Positions 11,766 to 24,514 of a DNA stretch of 64,000 bases are shown piece by piece; positions within the stretch are counted from its first letter, which is position 1, and every line of letters begins with the position of its first letter. Source of the stretch: Dipteris shenzhenensis (taxonomy: Eukaryota; Polypodiophyta; Polypodiopsida; Gleicheniales); the NCBI GenBank assembly GCA_047967505.1, contig CM106539.1; one strand, given 5' to 3'. The translations under genes and the position numbers were made by a program. Below the pieces are notes generated by a model that saw nothing but the letters and a program-made list of their open reading frames with translations, had not been told where the DNA came from and ran no database searches.

Positions 11766-12100
11766 AACCTGCTGAAATTATAGTTTAGATTGGATGGGAT
11801 TGTAGGTCGACTTGCTGAAATTATAGTTTTGACTTGCTGGAATTAGAGTGACTTGCTGAAATAATAGTTTTGAATTGCAATTTGACTTGCTATAATTACA
11901 GCTTTGACTTGCTAGAATTCAAGTTTGCTAAAATTACAGTTTTGATTTGTTGAAATTACAGTCAAACTTGCTAAAGCTACAATTTCATTTGCTGAAATTA
12001 TAGTTGTGACTTGTTGAAACTATAGATTTGACCTGCTAAAATTATAGTCAAAGCTTGCTGAAATTACAATAGAAGTTGTTGAACAATAACTTTGACTATT
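11766..12100. repeat. Minisatellite of ACTTGCTGAAATTATAG units
   Basis: At least twelve degenerate copies of a 20-25 bp unit resembling TTGACTTGCTGAAATTATAG run head to tail. Units vary in length and in the last bases (ATTACAG, ATTATAG). No coding function is apparent. Confidence 0.85.
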
Positions 12101-12985
12101 TGTCTATACCATGTGGGACAAAATTTGAATAGTTCAAGGTTTCTTTATTACTTCAACATTTCTATAAACTTTAGGGAAGAAAGTTTTTTAATCTTATATT
12201 AGTGAAAAGACTTTTAGAAGAGTGAGATTCCATAACCAATGGCATGAGAGACTCATAATGAAGAAACTTGAGTCTATGTATTGGTTATGTGTCTCATAAT
12301 CTTTCTCTTTACTATAGATAGAAAAGAAAGGAAAAAGGGATTTGATATTGGAATTTTTTATAATATGCTACACTTGGGATGTTCCTGGGCAATCTCCTTA
12401 TGGTTTGAGGTTGCTTCTTTGGAGAGCGAAGAAAATTCTCTTTGAGAAATCATTTTAGATCCCATTTTTATGGGATTTTCATGTATTCCATTGGAAGTTA
12501 TCTAGCACTTCATTAATGTTATAGATGCCAACTGCTTGCCAAGATTTTATTAATGCTAATCTAGATTGAGTGACAAGGATAACAACTCTGTGTCGGCATT
12601 GCAACCTGGCTGGCTTCTACATTAAAAATGTATTGTCCTAACTTTCAAATTTTATTGTAGTGGTGCCAGGTGAGTCAGCATACCTCTCCACTGGATTTGC
12701 ATTTAGAAATCTTTGGCATGTTTTGATGGACTTAATATACTGAATTGGCAATAATGACAAGTGCTTTATGATAAATTTTATTTTCTCCAACTATTGTATG
12801 ATAGGATTGACTGATTGTTGGGGAATAATCTTGAATACCTCTTTGATGCTCTATCTAAAGGGGTTGAATAAGAATGGATTACTCCCATTTGTCATTTGAA
12901 AAGGGCAATGACATATGATTGCATTTGATGTACTTAAACATTTGAAATTGGTCTAGTAGTGTAGTAGTTTAGATTTTTTGATAGG
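12101..12985. other. Non-coding stretch, no gene seen
   Basis: AT-rich sequence with stops in all frames and no repeat, LTR or domain that I recognise. Confidence 0.4.
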
Positions 12986-13022
12986 ACACACACACACACA
13001 CACACACATGCATGCATGCATG
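12986..13022. repeat. CA then TGCA microsatellite
   Basis: A (CA)n run at 12986-13008 passes into (TGCA)n up to about 13022. Both are simple repeats of alternating purine and pyrimidine. Confidence 0.95.
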
Positions 13023-16000
13023 CACCTCCTTCCTCTCACACTTGATAGGGGCACTCTTTGAAAATTAGCATTACATGCATTAATTTTGACTTGGGAACCT
13101 TGATCATTGGCATACCTTGGTCAAGAGGGATAGTTAATTTTGTGTAATAACATTAAGCACCTTCTATGGAGAAAGGGATACATTAGGCATCCCTGCCAAC
13201 TATAAGGTGCTAACTCTACAAAAGGATGCACCTTAGGGTGGAGGAATACTATAAGATCCTTTGAAGGAATTTGGCACAGATATGAGAGATACACCCAACT
13301 CACTCTTGGTCCAGTACATTAATAAATAAGACCTCATTTTTAAGCTACCCCTAGGGATAGGCCATCTATATGACTTGTTGTCATGAGGCCCATTGAAGGG
13401 CTTAGTGGAGGTGGTGGCAAATATGGGAAAAATGGCCATAAAGGCACATGAGGGATAGGGTAAGGATTCTTGCCATCCAAGGTGATACTGCCACATGCTT
13501 ATAAAGGAGGCTGCAACATGAAACTTGGTAGCAAACTTGAAGCTCAGGGGAATCAAGGCCTTCACACCTCCAACAACGGGCAAAGCATGGAGAGCCAACA
13601 GCAGATCTCCATTCTCCCTCCCCCCTTCTACACATTTTTGTTCATCTTGCCTCTCCCTGTAACGTATTCTTCTCTCCCCCTTTCTCCCATCATCATCGGA
13701 CCTGTGCATGGCCCTTTCTTCCCTCTCCCCATGAACCACCACTAATGATTAAGTGCTCATGGAACACTAGGATGTCTTAAGTCAGATCTTTTGTTGTGCT
13801 TGCAATGTGTCATTGTTCCTTCTCGAGTTGGGATTATGACACCATCCCTCTATGGAATCACATCGTGAACGACTGTCTTGACACATGCACTTAGATCAAC
13901 CACGATAGCCCTATTTATGCAAGAAATAGTGTTCAAAGTAGGGAGATGCTCTGTAGAGTCCCATAGCTATATAGAGAGTGAGCTTCGACATTGTCATATT
14001 AATTTTTCTCATGTTTAATCAGACTTGCACCAAGGTAGAATGCTCATCAGGAAGCCTAAGCCCTATAAGGGAACCTTCTTTTATTGCTCGCTAGCCTGGT
14101 ATAGAAGGAACTTGATGCATGAATAGCACCTGGCTAGCTTTTAGAGAGCGACATCCTCTAGGCCCTTTTGTTATGCAATGCTACATCTTACCAGGGCTTT
14201 GTAGCAAATTAGAGAATACGAATCTCATCTCGAGCATCCATGCAATAAGTATTTATGTTGCTTGAGTGTTGCTTGCATGCTATTGGCCATCGATTTGTGA
14301 GCTTGGTCCTACAAGGACTTGACCATCAAGGCCCACCTTGCAGGAACCTAGCCATCCAGGGTCGTCGACCTCCTTAGACCTATTGCTATAACTAGATGCT
14401 CTATAGATGGCCATTCGAGCCCAGTTAGTCGATTGCCTGCTCCAATAGTGGCCAAGTGTTCACATGAACATGACAAAGCTAGAGCCAAGACAAAGTAGCG
14501 AGATGGTGTAGTGACATATAAATGGGATGAGCATGCATGACCTTGGAATAGGTGGGGATGATTAATGGTTGTTATTAACCCACAAAGTCAAGTGCCAATG
14601 ATTGGACCCCCCATGATGTGGATTAACTTTCAAGGAACCTTGGCCACATAGTAGCTTTGGTTAGCATTGTTGATATCGTTTTCTACTTACGTGATGCCTC
14701 TACACTATTGATACCCTATTTCCACTTACATGATCCTTGTTTGATTACTTTTTTAGCATAGTGCTGCCCGATGACTTCCTTTCCCCATATCATGGTGAGC
14801 TAGCTTCCTTCCATCACCCTCATATCATCCTAAAATAGGGTGGCAGTAGTTGAGGGATGGTGGAGCTTATTAGGAGACTAAAAGGATTTTGAACTACACT
14901 ACCATATGTTTTAATGGGCATGGAAGAAACTGTCTTCTTGATTTCTGACACTATATGGTCTGAAGCTTAATGTGTTTTGTTGGATTGGAAAAGCATTATG
15001 GAATACATTACCTCTCTGCGTAATACAAGTGGAAGATAATGTTTTGGACTGATCTGAACTACACTAGGAGGAAAAGGCTTCCATGAGTAGCAAAATATGT
15101 TTCGACCCTAGTATACTTTTTTGGTGTATTCCCTTCTAATGGTTAGAAAACAATACTCTCCCTAAGAAGCCTACCCTTCTATGTTTAAGGGAACATCCAC
15201 TTACATTGGTATGGCTTTTTGTAATTGACACGCGTATGTTTAGGGAAATGGGTGTAGAAAGGGGATCTGAGTAAAAGCACTTGGAAGAAATGCATGCAAG
15301 AAATTATTTTTAGGATAACGATAACACTGTTCTGGAAGCATGTCCCCGCTAAATTTCCTTCACTCCTACTAATTTTTTATTTTTGATTCCCCTTCCCTTC
15401 TTTTATGTCTGACATCTCTCCTACTCCCACCACTACTAACCTCCCACACCCCATGCCTGCAAACAAAATGACCTCAAACCAAAGAATTAAGTAAAATAAA
15501 AGGATTCTAATTTTGATACATGTTAGATTTAATACAAATTCTTTTGTAAAACAATTCTTACTCTCTCTAGTTTTTATATTTGTATACAAAAAAAGAAAAG
15601 GAAGTTTCATTCATTTATCAATTATCATCAATTCTCGGCGTTTCCTTTTTTTGAGCAAAAACCCTCAAGCGATGAGTGGACAAAAGGTGGGAGGGGTCAA
15701 AATATATAGTCTTGAGTCATTTTTGGGGAGCACCAAACTCAAATTTTTTTCAATGAATATGTAAGTACACATTAAATATTGATTAATAGAGATAGATATA
15801 AATATACCTTTATATAATGTCCAAGTGTTTACTTATTTTATGGCTTTCAAATAGCCTGTTTTTTTCCCCCTTTCTTGATTGGATAGATCATGAAATTTTG
15901 AGCAAATATCCTCTTTATAGCTCCTCAAGCTGAGCTAAGAAAAAGTTTAACCCCTTTTTGTAGATGTTCAGAGTGTCTTCAGATAAGTAAAAAGCACACA

Positions 16001-16450
16001 CATCTCCACTCCTGACAACAAGGTGCCAGCAGTCGAAGTATAGTCAAAAAGTAATCGGACTACAAAAACTATAAAAAGAACAGAAAGGAAATCTTGCAAA
16101 AGGAAGTATGCTTCTTGTATATTATGTTTTGGTAGAGAATACATCAACTCAACAACTCAAACTTTCAACAAGAGTTGATACAAGGTTTATAGCCATCCGA
16201 ACAGTCTGACTATTGTAAGGCAACAATAAGTTTCAAAAAATAACAGTCATAATCCAAGACATTATGTGGTCAAGTCACTAAGGAGTGCTATTAGGGATAA
16301 TTACAACTTTCCCTACAGTTATAAAATGATCCCACTACTTTGTTCTAGTATCTTCCTCTTACCAGAGGTGTATTTAACCTATCCCATGGTCAGTGTCCAT
16401 GTGGGTGGACGCTATGCCTTTAACACCTGGCACTTTTGGTGGAGAGGCTT
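13023..16450. other. Long stretch without recognisable gene
   Basis: Several open frames of 60-170 residues occur (for example 13233-13742 on the minus strand), but they have no motif, biased codon pattern or partner exon that I can identify. The composition resembles old, diverged transposon DNA. No LTR ends or tRNA genes were found by eye. Confidence 0.4.
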
Positions 16451-16452
16451 AT

Positions 16453-18043
16453 TCACAAAAGGTCAGGGACACGAACCCTTTTTGAATAGACATACTCCTT
16501 CAAGTGCACCTTGAAGGTATGTGAAACATTGAGGTCAATCATTGTTCCCCGGGTGAAACCTAGATATGCAGTCTCGGTTTCCTCTTTCTTTTCCTGAGTC
16601 TCTTCTGGTGCTTCTGGCTCTTCATTGGTTCTGCTGGGGCTAGCACACGTGGAATGGCTAGGGGTAATAGTCTTGACTTCATCTTCCTCAAGTTGTTCTG
16701 TTGTATGCTTAATAATCTGTATCATGAATTCTGCATGCTCATTAAAATTTGCAGAAGTCCCTGCTTTCTTTGTTTCAAAGATTGTGAGAGGGTCCTCCAA
16801 TGGTATCTGCTTCTTCTGGGCATCCTTTGATTTTGCCCTTAAAGTCTCTAGCTCATAGGCCATGGCCTCGTATAGGCATATGCAGTTGATGTGAAAGCAT
16901 CATATGGGCGCTTTGCTATTGTAAAGAGTCTTCCCTTCAAGGTATTCCACATCTCCTGGGCTATTCGGACCAGCTGATTCTTCAACTCAGAAAATTCATA
17001 TTTTTTAAGGAATATGCCATTTCCTTGCGAATTGGACAAAGAATTCATCCTTCATCTCTTGGATCCATCCTGTCACAGTCGGCATGCAATCCTCTTATAC
17101 CTTGACCTATGCTGTTAGCTTTGCAATTCTGTTGCTCCATAGACTTTGCATATTCTCTCTGAAGTTTTGCAAGTTTGGCCTGTGCACTGGCAAGCTGTTG
17201 CTACATGTCAGACTGTTTGATCATGAATTCTTGTGCTACCTCTTTTTCTATCTGCAACTATTGGACTTGTTGCAGCTTTGCTTGTTCGTTCTATTGGTGT
17301 TCAAAATACTTTTGGAGTATGAGCAGGGCATTGCCTGTGCCCGCCTGCATGCTTGGCACCTCTATCTTTGGTGCAAATGCTTGTGTGTACTTCACAGGAG
17401 TTTCCTACAAGTCTAGCTTGCGGATTGCAGATAAATGTTCAAATGGGGTCTTGGGGGGTGAATTGAGGACCACGTTGTCCTTGGGCTTCAACCATGTTTC
17501 CTTTGGCATCATTGCTTTAGCTCATTGGTTGAGCTTAATTTTTTTGGCAGATTTCTATTCTGGTTGCTGAGGGGGCATCTCCTCCTTGGCCAGTGGCATG
17601 TCCCAAAGTGTATCTGCTGTTAAGGACTTACCATATACCACTTGTAATGCCTCATCCTGAGAATACTGAGACACTTGCAACTCTTGCACTATTGCATCCT
17701 TCAATTTGTTGGATTCTTTGCTTTCTTGGAGCTCTATTCTATCATGCATGTGCTTTTTTCAATCCTCTCTGTATTGTATAATGACATTTGGCAGCTCTTC
17801 CTTGTTATCAATTGCAAATTCAAACAATGCTGTAATGAAGGGTGCAATCTTTGAATGTGCATTAGATGTAGTCAAATCTTTATTTGCTATCTCCTCCATG
17901 AGACATGTATGCAATAGGTGAGCCCAACTTATGCGTGTGCCCTTCTCGTCTATGCGGAGTACTACATATGGATCCTGACTCATTGTGTTTGGCTTTTGAC
18001 CAAAAGCTGCATTCTTTCTAGATAGCACACTAGTTATTGGCAA
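16453..18043 (-). pseudogene. Unidentified decayed coding region with coiled coil
   Basis: On the minus strand one long ancestral frame can be followed from 18043 to about 16453 through several stops and shifts. It begins MPITSVLSRK; an acidic, Glu/Gln-rich section follows (17555-17749). The middle (about 17100-17350) is rich in Gln, Ala, Lys and Leu with heptad-like spacing (ASAQAKLAKLQREYAKS), suggesting a coiled coil. The C-terminal part is Glu/Thr-rich (ETQEKKEETETAYLGF). I do not recognise the family. Because it lies beside copia and gypsy debris, a retroelement gag-like or accessory protein is the simplest reading, but a host pseudogene is possible. Confidence 0.5.
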
Positions 18044-18055
18044 TGGCTTGTATCT

Positions 18056-18817
18056 TGCACATTACTCACAAAGAAATTGTAAGAAAATAATATGACATCT
18101 GTGCTCAACAGATAACAAGATCTCGTACGCAAGAGAGAAAACAAGATAGTATGGAGAATCAAAAATTTGATTACTGTAGAACTGATACAATAGATGGCGC
18201 TGCCTCCCAACCGTGCGCTCCTGTGAAAGAAGCTTCGATGGCATGCTGGAAACAGTAGAAGACGGAGGCTGGATGCTAAGGAATCAGGGTTAATGTAGCC
18301 AGTGATGAAATGGGCTTCACGGGCTTGCTCTTATATAGCCACTAGTCGTAGTCAGTTAGGCTCAATTGGGTGGCCGACCCAGTCCGCCCAAAACGGTCGA
18401 CTGGGGGTCGGTCTTGAAATAGGCCACCAACCATATGATAAAACCGGTGCAAAAACAGAGCAACTAACCTGCGGTCTCCGTTCAGCCCACAGCCATCCGG
18501 GATCATCTGAGGCTCCAAACGGGCCCCGTAACCCGAGAGTGGGCTGCCCCAGGAAATGCTCCTTCTACCCTTAGTGCAGTCAGTCAAGGGATGCCTTCCT
18601 GCACTTGCATGTAGCCTAGTTGGCGGTGTGCCAACTCTATCTGAAACTGTCCAGCCATCAGGCCACACATGGCCCCCATCTGGTGTCCAAACCAGGACCT
18701 ACCGGATAATCGAGCTACTCAAATGCCTTCTCCTCATATGGGGGGCTTACAAGTAGAGTTAGCTGGTTTCTGCATAGTTTGCATAGTTACACGAGAGTGG
18801 AGCATTGATATCTAACA
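18056..18817 (-). mobile_element. Copia LTR, 3' LTR of minus-strand element (left edge uncertain)
   Basis: On the minus strand the LTR starts TGTTAGATATCAATGC at 18817, directly after a polypurine tract (ATTGAGGGGGGG, 18818-18829). A TATA-like TATATAAGAG lies near 18335. The far end is less certain; a CA end is possible at 18056. Parts resemble the LTR at 26441-27118, for example the CCTCATATGGGGGGCTTAC block near 18733 and the CTCATACGGGGGCTCAC block near 27076, so the two belong to related families. Confidence 0.65.
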
Positions 18818-18829
18818 CCCCCCCTCAAT

Positions 18830-21131
18830 GTCCACCCGCACGTGAACTTACTTTTTCGGCCCAATGCCAAGTCGATGAAGATGCCTCTCCAGCAAGTCGC
18901 TTCCAAGAGCCTTCGTGAAGATGTCCGCAGCATTCTCTGTAGTTGGACAGTACACCAAGTCAACCTCTCCATCCATGATCAGCTCGCGTACAAAGTGATA
19001 TTGAATCTCAATGTGTTTTGTGCGAGCGTGGAACATTGGGTTCTTTGCAATCGCCATGCAACTCTGATTGTCACATGATAACTGCGTAGGATTGTCTGCA
19101 CTGCACCCATGTCCCCCAAAATCCTCCTCAACCACATCGCTTTGCAAGAAGCAAAGTATGCAGATTTGTACTCGGCCTCAGTAGAAGAAAGAGAAACTGT
19201 GGGTTGCTTCTTGCTGACCCATGACACAACTCCAGATCCAAGTGAGAAACAGTACCCTATCACTGTTCTCCTGCTGTCCATGTCTCCTACCCAATCCGAG
19301 TCACAGAATCCGATCAAGATGTTGCCCTTGGTATAGGTGATGCCATAATCAAGTGTGCCTTTGATGTATTTCAGCACCCGCATCCCTGCCCTCCAATGGT
19401 TCTCCCGGGGTTTATTGGAAAACCTGCTAGTACACCAGTCGCAAAACTGATGTCCGGCCATGTGTTGCACAAGTAAATCAAGCTGCCCACAAGCCTTCAA
19501 TACTGCGCTTCGTCCACCAGTGGTGATGAATCCTAGCTTGAGAGCTTCGCGTCAACCTCCATAGGGGTACCAACTGTTTTGCACTCAGCCATGCCAAATG
19601 CCTTCAGTATCTCTCCAGCATACTTCAGCTGTGAAATGAAGATCTGTTTCGGCTCCTGCCAAACTTCAATCCCCAAACAAAAATGCATCAGCCTGAGGTC
19701 TGTCATTTCAAACTCTCTTCCTAGCAAATGCTTCGTCTGTGAGATCTTCTCTTCATGGTTTCCTGTTATGACAAGGTCGTCCACATAAAGGACCACAATC
19801 ATACACCTGCCTCCTTCTCTGAAGATATACAAATTTACATCAGATGGGCTCCTCCTGAACCCGTTTTGCAGAAAGTAGGCATCAATTCACTGGTACCATG
19901 CTCGTGGGGCCTGTTTCAGCCCGTAAAGTGCCTTCTTCAGTTTGCAGACTTTACCTTCTGAATCAGGGATCTCAAAACCTGGTGGCTGTTCCACGTATAC
20001 CTCCTCCTTGAGATCTCCATTCAGAAAGGCGGATTTCACATCCATCTAAAACACAGGCCAACTTCCCTGGGCAGCTAAAGCCAAAACACTGCGAATTGTG
20101 GTTAGTCGAGCTGTGGGAGTAAAAGTATCTTGATAATCAAAACCATGTACCTGTGCAAATCCTTTTGCCATGAGCTGAGCCTTATACTTATCCAACATGC
20201 CGTTGGACTTGTACTTAGTCTTGTACACCCACTTGGTTCCGATTACCTTGCGTTTTGGTGGTCAATCTACAAGGTCCCAAGTGTTGTTCTTCATTATGGA
20301 GCCATACTCCGAATGCATAGCCTCCATCCACCTATCATCACCTTGTGCCTCTTCAAGACACTTGGGTTCATCAGCACGGATCACTTCTGCCATCAAAGCA
20401 TAGTTGACCAAGTGTTCTTGTGCCCTTCTTGGCTCCTTTAATCTCTTGGACCAGCGATGTTTGGATGGTTCCTCCTCAATGGCTGGAGGTTCTCTGCCAT
20501 CCAAAGGCTGCTTTACCCACTTCGGGAATGGCCGTTGCCATTGTGGTTTTACAGGCTCTTCTTCATCTTCTTTGTCTTGAATCCTCCCAAGCACCGTTGG
20601 GGGAGTTCGGTCTGCTATTGGTGGCGGTACTGGATGGATATCATGGTCCTGGTTGTCTAGGAAGGAAGCATCCTCCTCCAATTGATGCGGCTGTTCTGAG
20701 AAGACCACATCGCGACTTACAATTACCTTCTTGGTAACAGGGTTATAGAGATGGTAACCCTTCGCCTTTTCGCTGTAGCCCAAGAAAATACACTTTCGGC
20801 TCTTCGGTTCCCATTTGGTCCTGGTAGCATCAGGGACATGCACAAAATAGTCACATCCAAAAACTCTGAAATGTGCAGCTAAAGGTTTCTTACCAGAAAA
20901 GGCTTGCAGTGGAGTCATCCCATTCACAGCCTTCGTGTAGCTACGATTGAGGATGTAAACTGCAGTGTTACATGCTTCAGCCTAGAAAGTCTTTGGCAAA
21001 TCTTTCCCTTTCATCATACTCCGGCCCATTTCGCAGATGACGCGCATCTTATGTTCTGCTACTCCATTTTGCTATGATGTATGCGGCGGGGGTTTCTGCC
21101 TCTTGATTCCATGACTTTTGCAGTAACTTTC
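18830..21131 (-). pseudogene. Ty1/copia integrase-RT-RNase H remnant
   Basis: Minus-strand order from 21131 to 18848: the integrase catalytic end (SHGIKRQKPPPHTS, then QNGVAEH), the integrase C-terminal region (MNGMTPLQAFSGKKP, FLGYSEKAKGYHLYNP, 20262-20927), the RT ([40 protein letters not shown], catalytic YVDDLVITG at 19760-19790) and RNase H (LSSTEAEYKSAYFASC near 19150-19200). The terminal ENAADIFTKALGSDLLERHL lies at 18860-18920. Several stops and at least two frameshifts make it inactive. Gag, protease and the N-terminal integrase are missing; at the point of truncation it joins a gypsy RT remnant. Confidence 0.93.
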
Positions 21132-21890
21132 GAGTTTGTATAATGGGTAGGCTATGTAGAACAAGATGAATCTTCTATAGTAGCCTATGTTGGACTCCCT
21201 TAGCATTGGTGAGGGGTGGTAATTCCAAGATGAGTTTGATTTTGTTGTGGTCCATACAGATTCCATTTCAGGGCACTATGTGGCCAAGAATTACACAATG
21301 TTTGACCCAGAATTGGCACTTAAGAGGGTTCAAGGATATGCAATATAATTGGCACTTCTTTAGGATGAGTCTGAGGTATTTTAGGTGATCATCCCACGTC
21401 AGTTCATGCATATGTCATCCAAGAAGAATTCCACAAAGACTCAGGTACTCCTTCAATACCATGATCATCGTCCGTTGGAAGGTGGCAGGCACATTGGTCA
21501 ACCCGAATATCATTACTGTAGCCGCATACACACCCCACTCAGTTGTGAAAGGCTGTTTTATGTTGATCCTATGGGGCAATAGACACTTGGTTGTAACCAG
21601 AAAATCCATCTAGGAAGCTATAGGCTTCCTTTTTGGATACCGTTTCAAGGACATGTTTCGTGAATGGCAAGGGATAGTGGTCGCATCTAGTGGTGGCATT
21701 AACCCTTTTCAAATCCATGCATACTCTAATTTTTCCATTTTTCTTCAAGACTATCACGATGGGTGACACCCAGTCCATTTGCTTAATCTCATTGGCAAAT
21801 CCCACATCTATGAGTTTCTGGATTTCCTCCCTCACTATGAGTGTGTGAAAAATGATTGTCAAGATGGATGATTTTAAATATTTGTTCATT
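21131..21890 (-). pseudogene. Ty3/gypsy reverse transcriptase remnant
   Basis: On the minus strand 21889-21569 reads a gypsy RT palm: EIQKLIDVGFANEIKQ, SPIVIVLKKNGKIRVCMD, RVNATTRCDHYPLPF and SFLDGFSGYNQVSIAP. The next frame continues with FTTEWGVYAATVMIFGLTN and ATFQRTM (21415-21609), and the fragment ends in the connection region GYYRRFI...PLYKL. Stops and a shift separate the pieces. The catalytic YxDD region is not clearly preserved. The remnant stops within two codons of the copia integrase fragment at about 21131. Confidence 0.9.
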
Positions 21891-22412
21891 TTTCCTAGCT
21901 TTTTGGCCTATCACCGTAGGTAGCCTTAGTGAAGGTTATGGTTTTGAGATGGGAAAATTAAAATCATTGTTATTATTTATGCTCTCTTAGGTGTTAATTT
22001 GTGGTTGGTGCACTTGTAGAATATTAATGATTTGGGGTCCCCTTGTATGACTTTTGGGCTATTCTCATTTACTCCTCTTCGCACACTCTTAATCTCCTTC
22101 CCTTGGGCCTCCAATTTTATGTGCTCTCTTGGGCATTTCACCCATACACAGGCAGGCCTAATGAATGATAGATACATCATTCACCTTGTTTCCATATGTG
22201 GGGTGTATTGCAAGGGAAAAAAGATATGACATTTCAGTTGACATTTGTATTTTTTTATCGTGTTGTAAAGCTCTTATGATAACTGTTGGCTACTGCCATT
22301 TTTAAGGAGTATGTCTTTATGATCATTTCTCTTTGGGACACAGTGGACTTGATGAAGGTGGGCACTAACTGTAATCTTGAGAAATGCAAAAGTCGACATG
22401 TTCAAGGGCACC

Positions 22413-23071
22413 ATGCATTTGGCAGTAGATCAGTGGGGACGAGTCGAGGTTATTGACGCTGGAAATTTGATTGCAAAGGAAGATAATAACCTCTCTTTAG
22501 TTAAATATGAGCTGGTCAGTGTAGCTGATGAATGATGAATGAAGCAATGATTCTTGCTAGTGACTGGTGGTGATCTTTTAAACACCAGGGTCATCTATTA
22601 GAGTTTTGGATGTATTATCATTCACAAACCAACTGCACCTATCAATTGAATGTGCTTGGGTTTGAAGCTAGAGACAAGTTTGCTGGAGCATACTTTTACT
22701 ATGGCCCTTAGTTTAACTACATGATTAGGGATGGTTGTCGAATGCACACTAGGGAAAATGTGATTTTTGGCCAGCTATGTGAAGATTGCAATGCCTTTTT
22801 TAATCTAGGGAATGGTTGAAATGCATGGCAGTATGAGCATGATGAGTATATGCTTTGTACGAAGAAAAATGAAGAGTGTGATGATAGTGGCACGTCTTGT
22901 TGCTAGATAGGTATGGAAAAACATCAGAGGCTATATAAGGTTTGTGGAGGAAGTAACTTTGCAAAAGGAAAGTGCTTTCTAGGTTTTTTGGATTTGCTCT
23001 TATGATAGCAACAAGTGGATGTGTTATCACATTGAATGTCTCAAGGACTATGTAGCAAGAAGGGGGCCAGA
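22413..23071 (+). pseudogene. Decayed cysteine-rich reading frame, unidentified
   Basis: A plus-strand frame reads MHLAVDQWGRVEVIDAGNLI for 40 codons from 22413. After a gap, near 22650-23070, coding-like sequence returns with many Cys and His: FGQLCEDCNAFF, LCTKKNEECDDSG, YKVCGGSNFAKGKC, then after a shift WMCYHIECLKDYVARRGPDK. The last part resembles the second half of a PHD-type zinc finger (Cys-rich, Trp, then HxxC), but no complete finger can be traced. I do not know the family; it may be a host gene fragment carried by a transposon or part of an unusual element. Confidence 0.35.
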
Positions 23072-23611
23072 CAAGTGAGATCTATCTTATCAACATCATA
23101 GGATTTTGAATGGTTCTTTGAGTGCACATTTCCATGATATTGCAAAGCTGAATCTTTCAACAGCAAGCGCATGGATGTGTTTGATCTCGGCATTAAATAC
23201 TTTTTCTTTCAGCTGAGTGCTGTGCTCACGAGTACTTGTACTCGCTTGTTGTCTTACAAACGAAAGAGATAGAATAATGTTTTTTTTTCATTTAAAATAA
23301 TTTGTAAGTATTTGATTGAAAGGGACAAAAAAGATAGATACATGATCTCAATGATAATATTTTTCTCTGTGTTATTATGGGAGGTAGCTGTGCTGATTAA
23401 GTTCAACTCCATCAATTTGTGCTATCCACAATCTATTGAACGATCTGAGAACATCGGAATCATCCCGCACAAGGATACACACAGATCCTCTCAGGCTCAC
23501 ATTGGCAAGTTTTCGGGATATCGTCTCTAAGATCAAAGAAATCGACAAAAGACTATGATAATTTGAATATCACGTAGCATGATGCTCGTAGTAATTTTAA
23601 TGGCATTCGAC

Positions 23612-24256
23612 TACAATTATGACTATTGCCATTCAGGTAATATGCCAATATCTTATCTATTTGCGAGACTTATCCTCGATGCTAATATTCTCGGTGTTTA
23701 TATTCTTGACGTCTTCTCGGCACCCAGGGAAGGGCCCATTCTCTCGGATTATAACTCTTTGGGGAAGGAAGCGCGTTGCCTCCCCACCAATACTATATGT
23801 GGTTATAATAATTAAATATTATATACTACCATATAAATATTTTCAATTGCTCGTCCATTCAAAATTGCTTGTTTTCAATCTGAATTCTTACAACATTGCG
23901 AGGGAGCAAAGAAATCCAAGATGGATGCAAGATCGAAGGATGACGACACCTTTATTCATATGTGACAATATTGAATAGACAGCAACGAGGATCAGTTATT
24001 GTATCACCTTATTCGTGTATTTGTTGGACTTCAGCTTCCAAAGTATGAACATCACAAAATCAATAATAAATCACCACCCCTGACATTTGCATGGAGGATT
24101 GGGTCCGTTAGGACCTCTATGTCGCATCTCATGTCCACCATTTTGCTCCTTTGCTTTTTTTCTTAAAAAATTGATAAATTACTAGGATTCAGGTTCGATT
24201 TGGAGTTAGTAGTTACGTGCTCAACCACAAAAAGTCTGCCTACCGCAAATCTAGTT
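23612..24256 (+). repeat. Dispersed repeat, copy upstream of CRR6
   Basis: About 645 bp that closely match 50749-51403 in the same orientation, including a GGGAAGGGCCC block, TCTTTGGGGAAGGAAGC, TATTTTCAATTGCTCGTCC-like and AATCACCACCCCTGACATTTGC-like blocks. Small indels separate the copies. I see no coding frame, LTR ends or clear terminal inverted repeats. It ends about 260 bp before the CRR6 start codon and may contribute promoter sequence. Confidence 0.8.
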
Positions 24257-24514
24257 AAACCTTGGTTAATCCAAAACGTTTCCATGTAGACCATATTTGA
24301 TTGGAAGAACACAATGATTAACTTTTTGGTATAGTTTAAATCCATTTTGACCATATATCCATTATCCACAGAGGTGGTGCACTGTTGGGGGTTTTGGGAC
24401 TTAAACTAACACGGAAAGGCAACTGGGTTCGAGACTTAGATAAAGCACAGAAAGGCCAATGAGCAGACGATAGCATTTCTTCAAGACATTCCGAACTCAA
24501 AGGGGTGCCCCCTC

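Noticed and set aside
13233-13742. 169-codon minus-strand frame as a gene
   Set aside because: No start context, domain, codon bias or partner exon supports it, and overlapping frames on both strands are open too.
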